Source: [Eubacterium] saphenum
GTDB lineage: Bacteria; Bacillota; Clostridia; Peptostreptococcales; Anaerovoracaceae
NCBI GenBank assembly: GCA_004555725.1
Contig: SFHC01000012.1
Coordinates: 1 to 64,000, forward strand
DNA length: 64,000 nt
Reading direction: 5' to 3'
The notes below the pieces were generated by a model. It saw nothing but the letters and a program-made list of their open reading frames with translations. It did no database searches and had not been told where the DNA came from. Below are positions 52,175 to 60,445 of this stretch, piece after piece. Position 1 is the stretch's first letter; each line of letters starts with the position of its first letter. Both the position numbers and the translations under genes were made by a program.

Positions 52175-52950
52175 GACTGTTTTTTCTCCTGATCCTCTGG
52201 TTTCACCTCCCGGAACTCCGTCGCAAATGAAGGATCATACAGCCGGCTCTTTTCATACCGGCTGCCGAGAAAATCACCAACCAGAATCAGTGCTGTCTTA
52301 GTAATTCCCGCCCTTTCAGCTTCTTCCGCAAGAGTTCCGACTGTGCAGCGCACGGTTTTCTCATCCGGCCATGTTGCCTTGTACACAATTGCCGCCGGCG
52401 TATTCTCCGTATATGCACCCTGAAGGAGATCCTTCTGCAGCGCGGGAATCATTCCGGATGACAGAAACAAAACCATCGTCGATCCATGGGATGCGAGTTT
52501 CGGAATGCTTTCCATTTCCGGGACAGGAGTCCTGCCTGCTTTCCTCGTAATGATCACCGTCTGAGACACATCCGGAAGCGTATACTCCGTGCAGAGTGCT
52601 GAAGCTGCGCCGCAGAAACTGGACACGCCCGGCGTATCATCATATGCAATTCCCATTTCATCCAGTGCATCCATCTGCTCACGGACCGCACCGTACAGAC
52701 TCATATCCCCAGTATGCAGACGCACGGTTTCCAGGCCTTCTCTTTCCGCCTGTTTCATGACATCCAGGACTTCATCCAGCGTCATTACCGCACTGTTAAA
52801 CACCTTGCAGTTCTTTTTTGTCAGCTGAAGCAGCTCCGGATTCACCAAACTTCCCGCATAAATCACAACGTCTGCTTCCTTCAGCATTTTCTGACCGCGT
52901 ACCGTGATTAAATCCACAGCTCCCGGCCCTGCGCCGATGAAATGAACCAT
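52171..52950 (-). CDS. cbiF: Cobalt-precorrin-4 C11-methyltransferase
   Basis: A 259-residue tetrapyrrole methylase: VHFIGAGPGAVDLITVRG at the start, VIYAGSLVNPELL, LHTGDMSLYGAVREQMDAL and PGVSSFCGAASAL are the family's SAM and substrate loops. It methylates C11. Its ATG directly follows the cbiD stop codon, with GGAGGG upstream inside cbiD. The 3' end overlaps cbiG. Confidence 0.95.
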   Translation of the reverse strand: MVHFIGAGPGAVDLITVRGQKMLKEADVVIYAGSLVNPELLQLTKKNCKVFNSAVMTLDEVLDVMKQAEREGLETVRLHTGDMSLYGAVREQMDALDEMGIAYDDTPGVSSFCGAASALCTEYTLPDVSQTVIITRKAGRTPVPEMESIPKLASHGSTMVLFLSSGMIPALQKDLLQGAYTENTPAAIVYKATWPDEKTVRCTVGTLAEEAERAGITKTALILVGDFLGSRYEKSRLYDPSFATEFREVKPEDQEKKQS

Positions 52951-54117
52951 TTATTCTCCCTCCGAAATCTTCACATTCCAGTCTTTCAATATTGCTTCCG
53001 CGGCTGCCGTTAATCCAAGCAGTGTATCCGTGTTGTACACTGCCGCGCCGACCTGAACAGCTCCCTCCGCCCTGCGGTCCAGATGGTGCTGTATCCGTTC
53101 AAGCAGAGCATCCATCACATCATGGAACAGTCCCGCTCTTCTGAGAATATCCACCGCCTCATCCGTCACCGCACAGTGCATCAGAGCCCGGCACGTCTGC
53201 GAATCCGCTCCCAGACAGGCGGCATGCGCCGTCAGAAGTTCCATTCGGCAGTCCCCCATCCGTGAGTGCGTGTTCATCATACCACCGGCGAGTTTCACCA
53301 TCTTTCCGAAATGCCCGACCAGCAGTATCCGTTTATACGCAAGCGTTTTAGCGATATCCACTGCGTCACCGATGAAATTGGAGCACTGCACAAGCGGAGC
53401 ACGCTTCAGCACTCCGCCCATATGCCCCTGCTCCAGAAACGTCTGTCCGTAATTGCCCGGAACAAGAATCAAATTCTCCGACACCGTCCTCTTCTGCTTC
53501 ATGTCCACTTCAATCGTGTCCACCAGCGCCTGCTCGCTCATCGGCTCCACGATTCCCGTCGTTCCGAGAATTGAAATGCCTCCCATGACGCCAAGCTGTG
53601 GATTGAACGTCTTTTCCGCCAGTTTCTCACCTTCAGGGACAAAAATCACCGCGGCTGCGCCGCGCTCTGCAAGGGGATAATCAAAACGCTCCGCACACGT
53701 CCTCATCGCCTCTTCAATCATTTCTCTCGGGACATGATTGATTGCCGCTGCGCCAACAGGCTGATCCAGCCCCGGTTTCGTCACTCTGCCGACACCTTTG
53801 CCTCCGTCAATCAAAATTCCCGGCTTCTCCCTCAGTGAAACCCGGGCGCCGATCAGCGCGCCGTCCGTTGCATCACAATCGTCCCCGGCATCTTTTCTGA
53901 CCATGCAGATTGCATCTGTACGGCCTGCATTTTCAAACACGCATTCTGCTGGCCGGACATCTACCGGGATTCCCTTTCGCGTCATCAGACGCAGTCTCTC
54001 AGGAGCATGCCCTGTCAGAAGCATCTGGAATGCGCCGGAAGCCGCAAGCGCCGCACAGGTGCCAGTCGTAAACCCGAGCCGCAGCATCTTATTCCCACTT
54101 CTTACATATTCTTCCAT
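52951..54117 (-). CDS. cbiD: Cobalt-precorrin-5B C1-methyltransferase
   Basis: A 388-residue protein. LRLGFTTGTCAALAASGAFQML is the classic CbiD opening, GGKGVGRVTKPGL and NPQLGVMGGISILGTTGIVEPMSE the SAM-related loops, and ILLVGHFGKMVKLAGGMMNTHSRMGD the C-terminal conserved part. It methylates C1. The ATG at 54117 has GGGAG 5 nt upstream and overlaps the end of the ATPase gene by 16 nt, so the two are coupled; the longer frame to 54228 is not used. It is the first biosynthetic gene of the operon. Confidence 0.95.
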   Translation of the reverse strand: MEEYVRSGNKMLRLGFTTGTCAALAASGAFQMLLTGHAPERLRLMTRKGIPVDVRPAECVFENAGRTDAICMVRKDAGDDCDATDGALIGARVSLREKPGILIDGGKGVGRVTKPGLDQPVGAAAINHVPREMIEEAMRTCAERFDYPLAERGAAAVIFVPEGEKLAEKTFNPQLGVMGGISILGTTGIVEPMSEQALVDTIEVDMKQKRTVSENLILVPGNYGQTFLEQGHMGGVLKRAPLVQCSNFIGDAVDIAKTLAYKRILLVGHFGKMVKLAGGMMNTHSRMGDCRMELLTAHAACLGADSQTCRALMHCAVTDEAVDILRRAGLFHDVMDALLERIQHHLDRRAEGAVQVGAAVYNTDTLLGLTAAAEAILKDWNVKISEGE

Positions 54118-55301
54118 CCGCTCTCCCAAGTCTGAAAAAAATCCTCCGGCGAATAACACTTCTGTAACGCACGCGCATATTCCCGCAGCCTGTTCAGCGC
54201 GTCCGGCGCCTTCATTCCTTGCGGACATCCTGCGTCAATCACATACCCTGCCCGATCAACCATCCTCTTTGCCTCCTGCAATTCTTCCTTCCCCGGCAGG
54301 CAGAAAGGCGGTACGCTTACAGTGTTCACTGCCGTTTCCCTGGCCAGATGATAATCTGCATCCAGTTCACTCAGCAGCCCTGCAGAAAACGGAATGCCCA
54401 GTTTCTGAAGCTTTCGGTAGACTGGAATGCCCGTTCCGCCCATAGACAAAACGACCACCTTGTCCAAGTCTTCCTTTTGTCCCTGCTGAACCTGCATTTC
54501 CTGCGGCGCGGCAAACTCAACGGTACTGAACAACGCATCATAATAGCCGTTCTGCATTCCGTACAGCTGCTGTATCGTCTCCCGGCGAAACACGGTTTCC
54601 GGCGGACCGGCCTGTATAATTTTCTGTTCCCCGACACAGACCACAAGATCCGACACTTTCTGCGCCAGATCGATTTCATGCAGCGACATCAGAACCGTCA
54701 TCCCCCTGCTTCTGGTCATTCTCTGCAGAACCGACAGCAGCTCCAGTTTATACTTGATGTCAAGATAAGACGTCGGCTCGTCCAGAACCAGCAGCTTCGG
54801 CTCCTGACAAAGCGCACGCGCAAGGAGAATCCTCTGTTTCTGCCCGTCACTGATCTGCAGAAAATCACAGTCTGCAATAGCCTCCGCATGGACATCATGC
54901 AGTGCCTGGTTTACCTTAAGTTCATCCACATCGGATAAGAGCCCAAATGCGCCGGTATACGGATACCGTCCAACCGCAACAATATCCCTGCACGTCAGAA
55001 GCTCCGGGTTCACCCTCTCGGTCAGCACAGCCGCCATTCTCTGCGCCGCTTCCCGCTGCGAGTACGCGCTCAGGCTGCGTCCAAAAAGCTGGATGTCCCC
55101 GGAAATGACCGGGAGCTCCCTTGTAATACTCTTCAAGAGCGTAGATTTCCCTGCTCCATTTGGCCCGATCAGCGTTGTGATTCTTCCAGCCGGAATCTCA
55201 AGATTCACCGGCCCCAGCACCCGTTTATGCCCGTACCCGACACATACAGAACGGAGGACAAGGGCAGTCTGACACGTTCCTTCGAGACCACTATCCATGG
55301 C
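54102..55301 (-). CDS. BtuD/FecE-type ABC ATPase with a C-terminal extra domain
   Basis: A 399-residue protein. Residues about 12-250 are a metal-chelate-type ATPase: Walker A IGPNGAGKST, a Q-loop in ERVNPELLTCRDI, signature-like ISDGQKQR, Walker B LLVLDEPTSYLD and MSLHEID for the switch His. A further domain of about 130 residues follows (VVVLSMGGTGIPVYRKLQKLGIPF, LSELDADYHLARETAVNTVSVPPF), with a Rossmann-like Gly loop; I do not know its function. It would power import of a corrinoid or other chelate. AGGAGG lies 7 nt before the ATG, which overlaps the permease gene by 11 nt. It is followed by cbiD. Confidence 0.9.
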   Translation of the reverse strand, partial: AMDSGLEGTCQTALVLRSVCVGYGHKRVLGPVNLEIPAGRITTLIGPNGAGKSTLLKSITRELPVISGDIQLFGRSLSAYSQREAAQRMAAVLTERVNPELLTCRDIVAVGRYPYTGAFGLLSDVDELKVNQALHDVHAEAIADCDFLQISDGQKQRILLARALCQEPKLLVLDEPTSYLDIKYKLELLSVLQRMTRSRGMTVLMSLHEIDLAQKVSDLVVCVGEQKIIQAGPPETVFRRETIQQLYGMQNGYYDALFSTVEFAAPQEMQVQQGQKEDLDKVVVLSMGGTGIPVYRKLQKLGIPFSAGLLSELDADYHLARETAVNTVSVPPFCLPGKEELQEAKRMVDRAGYVIDAGCPQGMKAPDALNRLREYARALQKCYSPEDFFQTWESGWKNM

Positions 55302-56469
55302 GCAACCTCCTTCTCTGCAGCATGATGTACAGCACGATCGGCGCTCCAAAGATCGACGTAACCGTGCTGATGTTCAGCTCCGTCGGAGCAAATGCCGTCC
55401 GCGCGATCAGATCACAGACCATGCAGAACAGCGATCCCGTCAGAAACGAAGCCGGTATAACCAGAATCGGTCTGGATGTCCCGAGCATTTGCTTGGCCAG
55501 AAACGGAACAGCGATTCCAACGAAAGAGATCGGACCTGCAAATGCCGTCACACATCCGGACAGCAAACTCGACAGGAGAATAATCTCTGCCCGAAAACGC
55601 TTTACATTAACACCCATGCTTGCCGCATACGCCTCTCCCAGCTGATAAGCGCCAATCGGCTTGGAAAGCAGGAACGTCAAAACCGACGCAGCAAGGACAA
55701 TCATCCCGGAAACCCGCACATCCTGCCAGCTCATGCCGGAAAACGACCCCATTGACCATCCGTGCAGATTGACGACATCGGAATCTTTTGCAAACGTCGT
55801 CAGAAAATCCGTTGCCGCGCTGCAGATGTATCCGATCATGATTCCGGCAAGCAGCAGCGCCGCTGAATTCTTGATCCACTGCGAAAACAGCAGCACCAGC
55901 CCTGTCGCCGCAAGCGCTCCGAGAAACGCCGCCGTCACAAGCACTCCGGAACCGAGCTGCGGAATGCGGGTGATCAGGAGAATCATCACAATTGCGACCG
56001 CAAGCTTGGCGCCGGACGAAATCCCCAGCACAAAAGGCCCTGCTATTGGATTTTCAAAGAACGTCTGGAGCAGAAAACCGGCAAGCGCGATCGCCCCTCC
56101 AAGCATCATGCCTGTCAGGATTCTCGGAAGCCGGATCGTCCATATAATATTGAGGACATCAGCCCTTCCAGTTTTGAAAATTACAGCTTTGATCAGCTCC
56201 GGAACAGAAATCCGGACATTTCCGGTATTGACAGAGATAACCGTCACAGCACCGAGCGCCAGAAACAGCAAAAGAAAGACTGCCGTATAGCGCGACCGCC
56301 TTCTTTTCTTTGTTCTTCTCCAATGAAAATTATTTCTGCTGCCGGCACTCAAATTCTGCCCGGCAGATTCAATATCTGTCAGTTTTGATTCCGTTCTCTG
56401 TTGTCCTGTATTTCTGCCTTCCAAGAGGCCTGTTTCCTTTCCTATTTCTTTTTGTCCTCTGTCACTCAC
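55291..56469 (-). CDS. FecCD/BtuC-family ABC permease
   Basis: Up to 392 residues with about ten membrane helices after residue 60. Family stretches are IRLPRILTGMMLGGAIALAG, NPIAGPFVLGISSGA, LHGWSMGSFSGMSW and FAGPISFVGIAVPFLAKQMLG. It forms the channel of a B12, heme or iron-chelate importer with the next gene's ATPase. The N-terminus is unclear: no ATG occurs before residue 117. GTG at 56469 gives a charged extension of about 58 residues without a good ribosome site, and TTG at 56424 (AGGAAAGGA upstream) is an alternative. It heads the cbi operon and has no binding-protein gene next to it; the one at 35426 is the likely partner. Confidence 0.88.
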   Translation of the reverse strand: MSDRGQKEIGKETGLLEGRNTGQQRTESKLTDIESAGQNLSAGSRNNFHWRRTKKRRRSRYTAVFLLLFLALGAVTVISVNTGNVRISVPELIKAVIFKTGRADVLNIIWTIRLPRILTGMMLGGAIALAGFLLQTFFENPIAGPFVLGISSGAKLAVAIVMILLITRIPQLGSGVLVTAAFLGALAATGLVLLFSQWIKNSAALLLAGIMIGYICSAATDFLTTFAKDSDVVNLHGWSMGSFSGMSWQDVRVSGMIVLAASVLTFLLSKPIGAYQLGEAYAASMGVNVKRFRAEIILLSSLLSGCVTAFAGPISFVGIAVPFLAKQMLGTSRPILVIPASFLTGSLFCMVCDLIARTAFAPTELNISTVTSIFGAPIVLYIMLQRRRLRHG

Positions 56470-56515
56470 CAGATAATACTACCATAAATCACAGTTTTTT
56501 TCCCGGTGATCTTGC

Positions 56516-56521
56516 ATTATA
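56516..56521 (-). promoter_or_regulatory. Possible -10 of the cbi operon promoter
   Basis: TATAAT on the minus strand in the 63-nt gap after the DUF1287 gene. The -35 region (CGCATT at 17 nt) is weak. The gap is too short for a cobalamin riboswitch. Confidence 0.4.
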
Positions 56522-56532
56522 GAAGAAACCTA

Positions 56533-57330
56533 TCAGGAAATGCGGAAGTGACCGATAATCTCCTTCTCCTTTTTTGGCAAAATATCCTGGATGTAGCTCT
56601 TCTGATTCGGCTTGCCGTTATGGATAATGTACGCAATTCCGTTCTTGTCTCTCTCAGCTGAAACTACACCGATGTGTTCTTTAAAGACGACAATATCGCC
56701 GCCCTGCCATTGATCCGTATCATGAATGTCCGTCGTCAATGATTTTGCATGGTGCTTGAAATAGACGTACAGATTTTCCACACGCCGAAAATCAATATTG
56801 GAATCCGGAACCGAAATCGACGTATACCAGCCCGGATGCTTTTCCACGTCCTTGTTCACCAGCGTATGCATGTTATATCCGGCATTCAGAAGCGCATAAT
56901 TCACCACATCCGTGCATACGCCATACTCATCCGTCGGCCAGCCGCCCTGGTAATATTCACTCTTGTACTTCGGATTTGTCTTCACATATTTCAAAGCGCC
57001 CTGCAGAATTTCTGTCTGATCATCCACCCCGTCGTTATTCTTATCCACTTTTGATTTATATTCATTTGCAGAAGAATCCTTGTATGACCTTTTTGAGAAA
57101 ACCGATGTATGCCTGATGTTCCCCCCGCTGCTGCCAGCCGAAGTCATCACCCTATGTGCAAGGCCTCCTGCTGCAGTTCCCAGAAGCAGCGCCACCAGAA
57201 GCATTCTGATCAGCATACGCCGATGTCTCCTTTTTCTTGCTGTACGGATCCGCAGCAAACGATCCTCTCGCTCCTTCCTGTCCTTCTTTATCTTTGATTC
57301 CTGTTCATCATCTATATGTAAATTGTTCAT
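56533..57330 (-). CDS. DUF1287 domain protein, membrane-anchored
   Basis: A 265-residue protein: charged cytoplasmic start (ESKIKKDRKEREDRLLRIRTARKRRHRR), one membrane helix (MLIRMLLVALLLGTAAGGLA, about 40-58), then an extracellular DUF1287 domain. The latter has GVCTDVVNYALLNAGY (Cys and later His as in papain-like NlpC/P60 hydrolases), NIDFRRVENLYVYF, GDIVVFKEHIGVVS, IIHNGKP and GHFRIS. It probably cuts a peptide or amide bond in the wall, but this is not shown for the family. The ATG at 57330 (GGGAG 12 nt upstream) is preferred to a GTG at 57399. It lies just upstream of the cbi operon on the same strand. Confidence 0.8.
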   Translation of the reverse strand: MNNLHIDDEQESKIKKDRKEREDRLLRIRTARKRRHRRMLIRMLLVALLLGTAAGGLAHRVMTSAGSSGGNIRHTSVFSKRSYKDSSANEYKSKVDKNNDGVDDQTEILQGALKYVKTNPKYKSEYYQGGWPTDEYGVCTDVVNYALLNAGYNMHTLVNKDVEKHPGWYTSISVPDSNIDFRRVENLYVYFKHHAKSLTTDIHDTDQWQGGDIVVFKEHIGVVSAERDKNGIAYIIHNGKPNQKSYIQDILPKKEKEIIGHFRIS

Positions 57331-57585
57331 CTTACGATAATTCTCCCTGATATCTGTAATCGATAGTTCTGCGCATCGAACCGCCCTATGGCGATTCACT
57401 GACGTTCCGCACGATCATCATCGCCGACTGACAGTGTAGCCTCCTGCACGGCTGATCCATATTATACCGGCACTATTTGAAAAGCATGTGACAATCGAAT
57501 CATTTTTCCGCACATATCCCCATACAATCTGATCGCATTCTCATTCAAACAAACACAGAAGAATTTAAACATTCCTTTGATTCGG
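57331..57585. other. Spacer between the DUF1287 gene and the small-peptide promoter
   Basis: A TATAAT on the minus strand near 57463-57468 could serve the DUF1287 gene, though a matching -35 is missing. I see nothing else. Confidence 0.35.
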
Positions 57586-57614
57586 TTTACATTCATCGTC
57601 TGGTATGCTAATCT
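57586..57614 (+). promoter_or_regulatory. Promoter of the small membrane peptide
   Basis: TTTACA (57586-57591), 17 nt, TAATCT (57609-57614), with TG one base before the -10 (extended -10). The start point would be near 57621. Confidence 0.55.
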
Positions 57615-57620
57615 GAACGT

Positions 57621-57700
57621 ATCAGGAGGTGAAAGCAGGAAAACTCCGCATACCAATCCCGCCAGAGGATAAGACCCGCCGCGGAGTCTGCTGTATAGAT
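57621..57700 (+). ncRNA. Candidate structured leader RNA
   Basis: GCAG-(GAAA)-ACTCCGC (57635-57649) pairs with GCGGAGT-CTGC (57681-57691), an 11-bp stem with a 4-nt bulge. It encloses ATCC/GGAT (57656-57659 and 57667-57670). A strong AGGAGGTGA lies at 57624-57632 without any start codon at normal distance. It does not match a riboswitch class I know. Confidence 0.4.
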
Positions 57701-57805
57701 ATGGATAAGAAAAAAACAGCACTGATCGTCAGCACAATCGCAGCTATCACTGCAGCGCTCGCAACACTGTGTGTAGTCATCACAAAGAAAAAACGCGGCG
57801 CGTAA
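57701..57805 (+). CDS. 34-residue single-helix membrane peptide
   Basis: ATG at 57701 opens a 34-codon frame: three Lys after MD, a hydrophobic helix of about 22 residues (TALIVSTIAAITAALATLCV) and a C-terminal KKKRGA. Positive charges on both ends and the helix length fit a single membrane span. A promoter precedes it and a terminator begins at its stop codon, which supports a real transcript. The ribosome site is poor (GGAG 14 nt upstream). The frame is also open upstream to a GTG at 57630 that abuts AGGAG, which would make the leader coding instead. Function unknown; too short for family assignment. Confidence 0.55.
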   Translation: MDKKKTALIVSTIAAITAALATLCVVITKKKRGA

Positions 57806-57847
57806 TAAAACAGCCTCGGCGGACACCCTGCCGAGGCTGTTTTATTA
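57804..57847 (+). terminator. Rho-independent terminator of the small peptide gene
   Basis: AATAAAACAGCCTCGGC pairs with GCCGAGGCTGTTTTATT, giving a T-rich 3' arm on the plus strand. The symmetric A/T ends make it work in both directions. Confidence 0.85.
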
Positions 57848-57952
57848 CGATGGACTAAATTTACAGTCAAATTTAGAGAATACGTATCTCATCAAAATGG
57901 AAAGGGACTGCTGAGATGAACTCGAGAGACAGCCTGCGAATGAATACATATA

Positions 57953-58014
57953 TAAAAAAGCCCAAAGACCTTCTGTGATGACGGAATCAATCATCACAAA
58001 GAGGCCTTTGCGGC
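57953..58014 (-). terminator. Rho-independent terminator of the FadR-type regulator gene
   Basis: CAAAGGCCTCTTTGTGATGA pairs with TCATCACAGAAGGTCTTTG, followed by GGCTTTTTT on the minus strand. Confidence 0.85.
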
Positions 58015-58058
58015 TGAAGTAATCCTGTTTCCATAAGCATTTTTCAAACAGTATCGCA

Positions 58059-58790
58059 TTATACTGCGTTATCGACTTGCTGTTCTGCAAGTTGTTCCTC
58101 AAAATATGTACCCCGTACTTTCTCAAACAGATGATCCGTATCGCCGTCGCGCATTGTGTCTAACAGTTTCTGATGCGCATCCAGCAATTTATCCGTTTCT
58201 CCCAGCTGTACCATAGTTGAAACGGTCTCAAACCGAAGGGCATACGTCAGTGAACGCACAACCCGGTTGATTTTGTCTGCCATAGGGTTTCTGGCCATTT
58301 CAGCGATTTTATCATGAAAACGGTTGTCCGCCTGAAAAATCTCTTCTATGTCCTTCTTCACCATTGCAGCTTTCATTTCGCCAAGCAGATCCTCAAGCTC
58401 GTCAAGATCTTTTTCATTATGGTGAAGGATTGCAAGGTGAATCATCCCGACTTCTGTCATCTCCCGGAGATCCATCAGATTCTCAAATGAATCCTGATGA
58501 AGGATAATGCCGTAAACCATCGGATCGATCATGCTTTCATTATATCCATCGCAAATGAATGTCCCTTCTGCTCGTTTGCTTTCAAGAACGCCCATATAGG
58601 TCAGAATTTTGATTGCCTCCCGGACACTACTCCTCGCTACACCAAGCGATTCCGCCAGCTCCGGCTCTGTCGGTATTTTATCTCCAGGCTTTAATTCGCC
58701 TGCGCGCATCGCATCAGTAAGACAGTTGATTACGCTTTGTACGACAGACTCCCTTTTTATACTTTTCAGGTATGAAGGTGTTCTGCTCAT
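58059..58790 (-). CDS. GntR family regulator, FadR/FCD subfamily
   Basis: A 243-residue protein. Residues about 12-80 form the winged HTH (KPGDKIPTEPELAESLGVARSSVREAIKILTYMGVLESKRAEGTFI), and residues about 100-235 the all-helical FCD ligand domain with DNRFHDKIAEMARN for metal/ligand binding. Such regulators bind carboxylic acids or sugar acids and repress their catabolic operons. GGAGG precedes the ATG. A 20-bp palindrome lies over its own promoter, so it is probably autoregulated. It lies just downstream of the transketolase/GltS operon with its own promoter. Confidence 0.92.
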   Translation of the reverse strand: MSRTPSYLKSIKRESVVQSVINCLTDAMRAGELKPGDKIPTEPELAESLGVARSSVREAIKILTYMGVLESKRAEGTFICDGYNESMIDPMVYGIILHQDSFENLMDLREMTEVGMIHLAILHHNEKDLDELEDLLGEMKAAMVKKDIEEIFQADNRFHDKIAEMARNPMADKINRVVRSLTYALRFETVSTMVQLGETDKLLDAHQKLLDTMRDGDTDHLFEKVRGTYFEEQLAEQQVDNAV

Positions 58791-58808
58791 TATAATTTGC
58801 CTCCTATG

Positions 58809-58828
58809 ATAATATCATATGATATTAT
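58809..58828. promoter_or_regulatory. 20-bp perfect palindromic operator
   Basis: ATAATATCATATGATATTAT overlaps a minus-strand extended -10 (TGATATAAT) and stands 19 nt before the regulator's start codon. It is the expected kind of site for a dimeric GntR protein. Confidence 0.75.
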
Positions 58829-58895
58829 ATCATTTTTCTTAATGTAAATCGAAGAGGAATAGTGACAATATAACAAATTGATATCCTTAATAAAC

Positions 58896-58942
58896 ACAGA
58901 AGCCCCTTCCATCTTGTATCTGCTGGACTGTGGGGCTTCTGT
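58896..58942 (-). terminator. Terminator of the PanE-like/transketolase/GltS operon
   Basis: ACAGAAGCCCC pairs with GGGGCTTCTGT and is followed by GTTTATT on the minus strand, 40 nt after the gltS-type stop codon. Confidence 0.78.
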
Positions 58943-58981
58943 ATATATTTCTTTCTTATTTCTATTGCTGTCCGTTAGTCA

Positions 58982-60304
58982 TTACTTTCTGCCGACAATA
59001 AAGCCAAGAAGCAGAGCGGCCGCCAGCAGTCCGAATGTTCCGAGCGCAAGTGACCGGAATCCGGCAGCAGTGACAATGAACATAGGAGCAATGGTCAGAT
59101 AGAAGTTCTGCGTACTGATCTGCCAGAGCGGAGTTGCTGCAACCAGGTTCGGGCCGGCATCGGTCTCCATCTCCGGATCGGCGATGCGGAGAAGCATCAT
59201 TCCGGTAGCTGTAGAACCGGTCCACGCACCAAACATGACAATCGCGTTCTCAAGCCAGTTCGTTTTCAGCCAAAGTCTCGGCAGAATCATCAGAATCGCT
59301 GTGGTTAAAAGCAATCCAACAGCTGCGATTGTAAGAATTGCTCCCGCATTATTCAGAATAACGTCCAGCTTCATTGTAGCAATTGCTGAAGCGATCAAGT
59401 ACTCCAGGGCAAGTGAACCAATATGTTCCAGAGACTCATTATCGATCAATTCAACCATCGGTGTCTTTTTGACGACTACGCCAAACACCAGCGAAACCAG
59501 AATGGCAGGAACATAAATTGCAAATCCGGCAAACAGCGGTACCATGTGCAGAATGTACAGCAATCCATAGGAGACCAGCATGATTCCCAGCACGATTGCG
59601 AAGTGCAGTGCCAGCGGATCAAATGCCATGTCTGATGTATAGGCCTGCATGAACTTAAACTGGTGCTCCTTCTTGAGGATGCCTTTGTATTCCTCATCTG
59701 TAAGATTTCCAGTGTTCTCAGCAACAACCCAGCCTTTGCGGATTCCCAGATTCAGGATTGCAATACCTACGATAACACCATACAGCATACCAAGCGTCGC
59801 ATATGTGGTTCCAAACGATGACGCAGCATCGTAGCTCCAGTACCCCAGAGTCTTGTAGATTCCTGCAATCGTCTGCGGGATACCATGTGCGCCGTAGAAA
59901 CCACCGAACGGAAGCAGAGCCGCTCCATCCGGAAGTCCGAACAGTCTGCCGAGTCCCATTGCAGAAAGCACCTGAGCGGAGATAACTGTTGCTGAGATCA
60001 GGAAGACCAGGAAACACTTCTTGATCATATTCTTATTAAACTTCAATCCGATAAACTGGGTTACAAAAAGGATCGCCAGTAAAGGATTGGCAAAACTACT
60101 TACATTTTCTGACCAGTGAATGTAAACCGGGCAGAATTTTCCCAATACTTCCGGGCCAACCAAAACTCCAAAGAGACCAGCGACAACAGATACTGGAATA
60201 AACAGCTTCTGCAGCACTTTTAACTTTGCTCTGAGAAACATGCCGATCAATAATAACAGACTTGCCCACGAGAAGTCCATCAATATTTGCTGAAAAACAT
60301 CCAT
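58982..60304 (-). CDS. GltS-family sodium symporter
   Basis: A 440-residue membrane protein with about 11-13 helices in the GltS layout. Typical stretches are RAKLKVLQKLFIPVSVVAGLFG, PFGGFYGAHGIPQTIAGIYK and FGAWTGSTATGMMLLRIADPE, the two Gly-rich re-entrant regions. GltS imports glutamate with Na+. In this operon, behind a sugar-acid type regulator, the substrate may be another carboxylate. AGGA lies 8 nt before the ATG at 60304; the frame to 60343 runs through a hairpin. It follows the transketolase genes and ends the operon. Confidence 0.88.
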   Translation of the reverse strand: MDVFQQILMDFSWASLLLLIGMFLRAKLKVLQKLFIPVSVVAGLFGVLVGPEVLGKFCPVYIHWSENVSSFANPLLAILFVTQFIGLKFNKNMIKKCFLVFLISATVISAQVLSAMGLGRLFGLPDGAALLPFGGFYGAHGIPQTIAGIYKTLGYWSYDAASSFGTTYATLGMLYGVIVGIAILNLGIRKGWVVAENTGNLTDEEYKGILKKEHQFKFMQAYTSDMAFDPLALHFAIVLGIMLVSYGLLYILHMVPLFAGFAIYVPAILVSLVFGVVVKKTPMVELIDNESLEHIGSLALEYLIASAIATMKLDVILNNAGAILTIAAVGLLLTTAILMILPRLWLKTNWLENAIVMFGAWTGSTATGMMLLRIADPEMETDAGPNLVAATPLWQISTQNFYLTIAPMFIVTAAGFRSLALGTFGLLAAALLLGFIVGRK

Positions 60305-60325
60305 TCTTTTTTCCTCATTTTCTAT

Positions 60326-60404
60326 GCCAGACATAAAGCTCAATAATGTCTGGCTATACTTCTCACACCAGTACTGGAGTCTGTATTCCTTCCCGGTGTG
60401 AGAA
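60326..60404 (-). repeat. Two consecutive hairpins between the transketolase and GltS-type genes
   Basis: Perfect arms TTCTCACACC/GGTGTGAGAA (60360-60369 and 60395-60404) and GCCAGACAT/ATGTCTGGC (60326-60334 and 60346-60354). Neither is followed by a T run, so they look like intercistronic mRNA hairpins rather than terminators. Confidence 0.65.
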
Positions 60405-60445
60405 GTTAGTGTACCTGACTTTATCGATATCGCTTAGCAGTTCAA

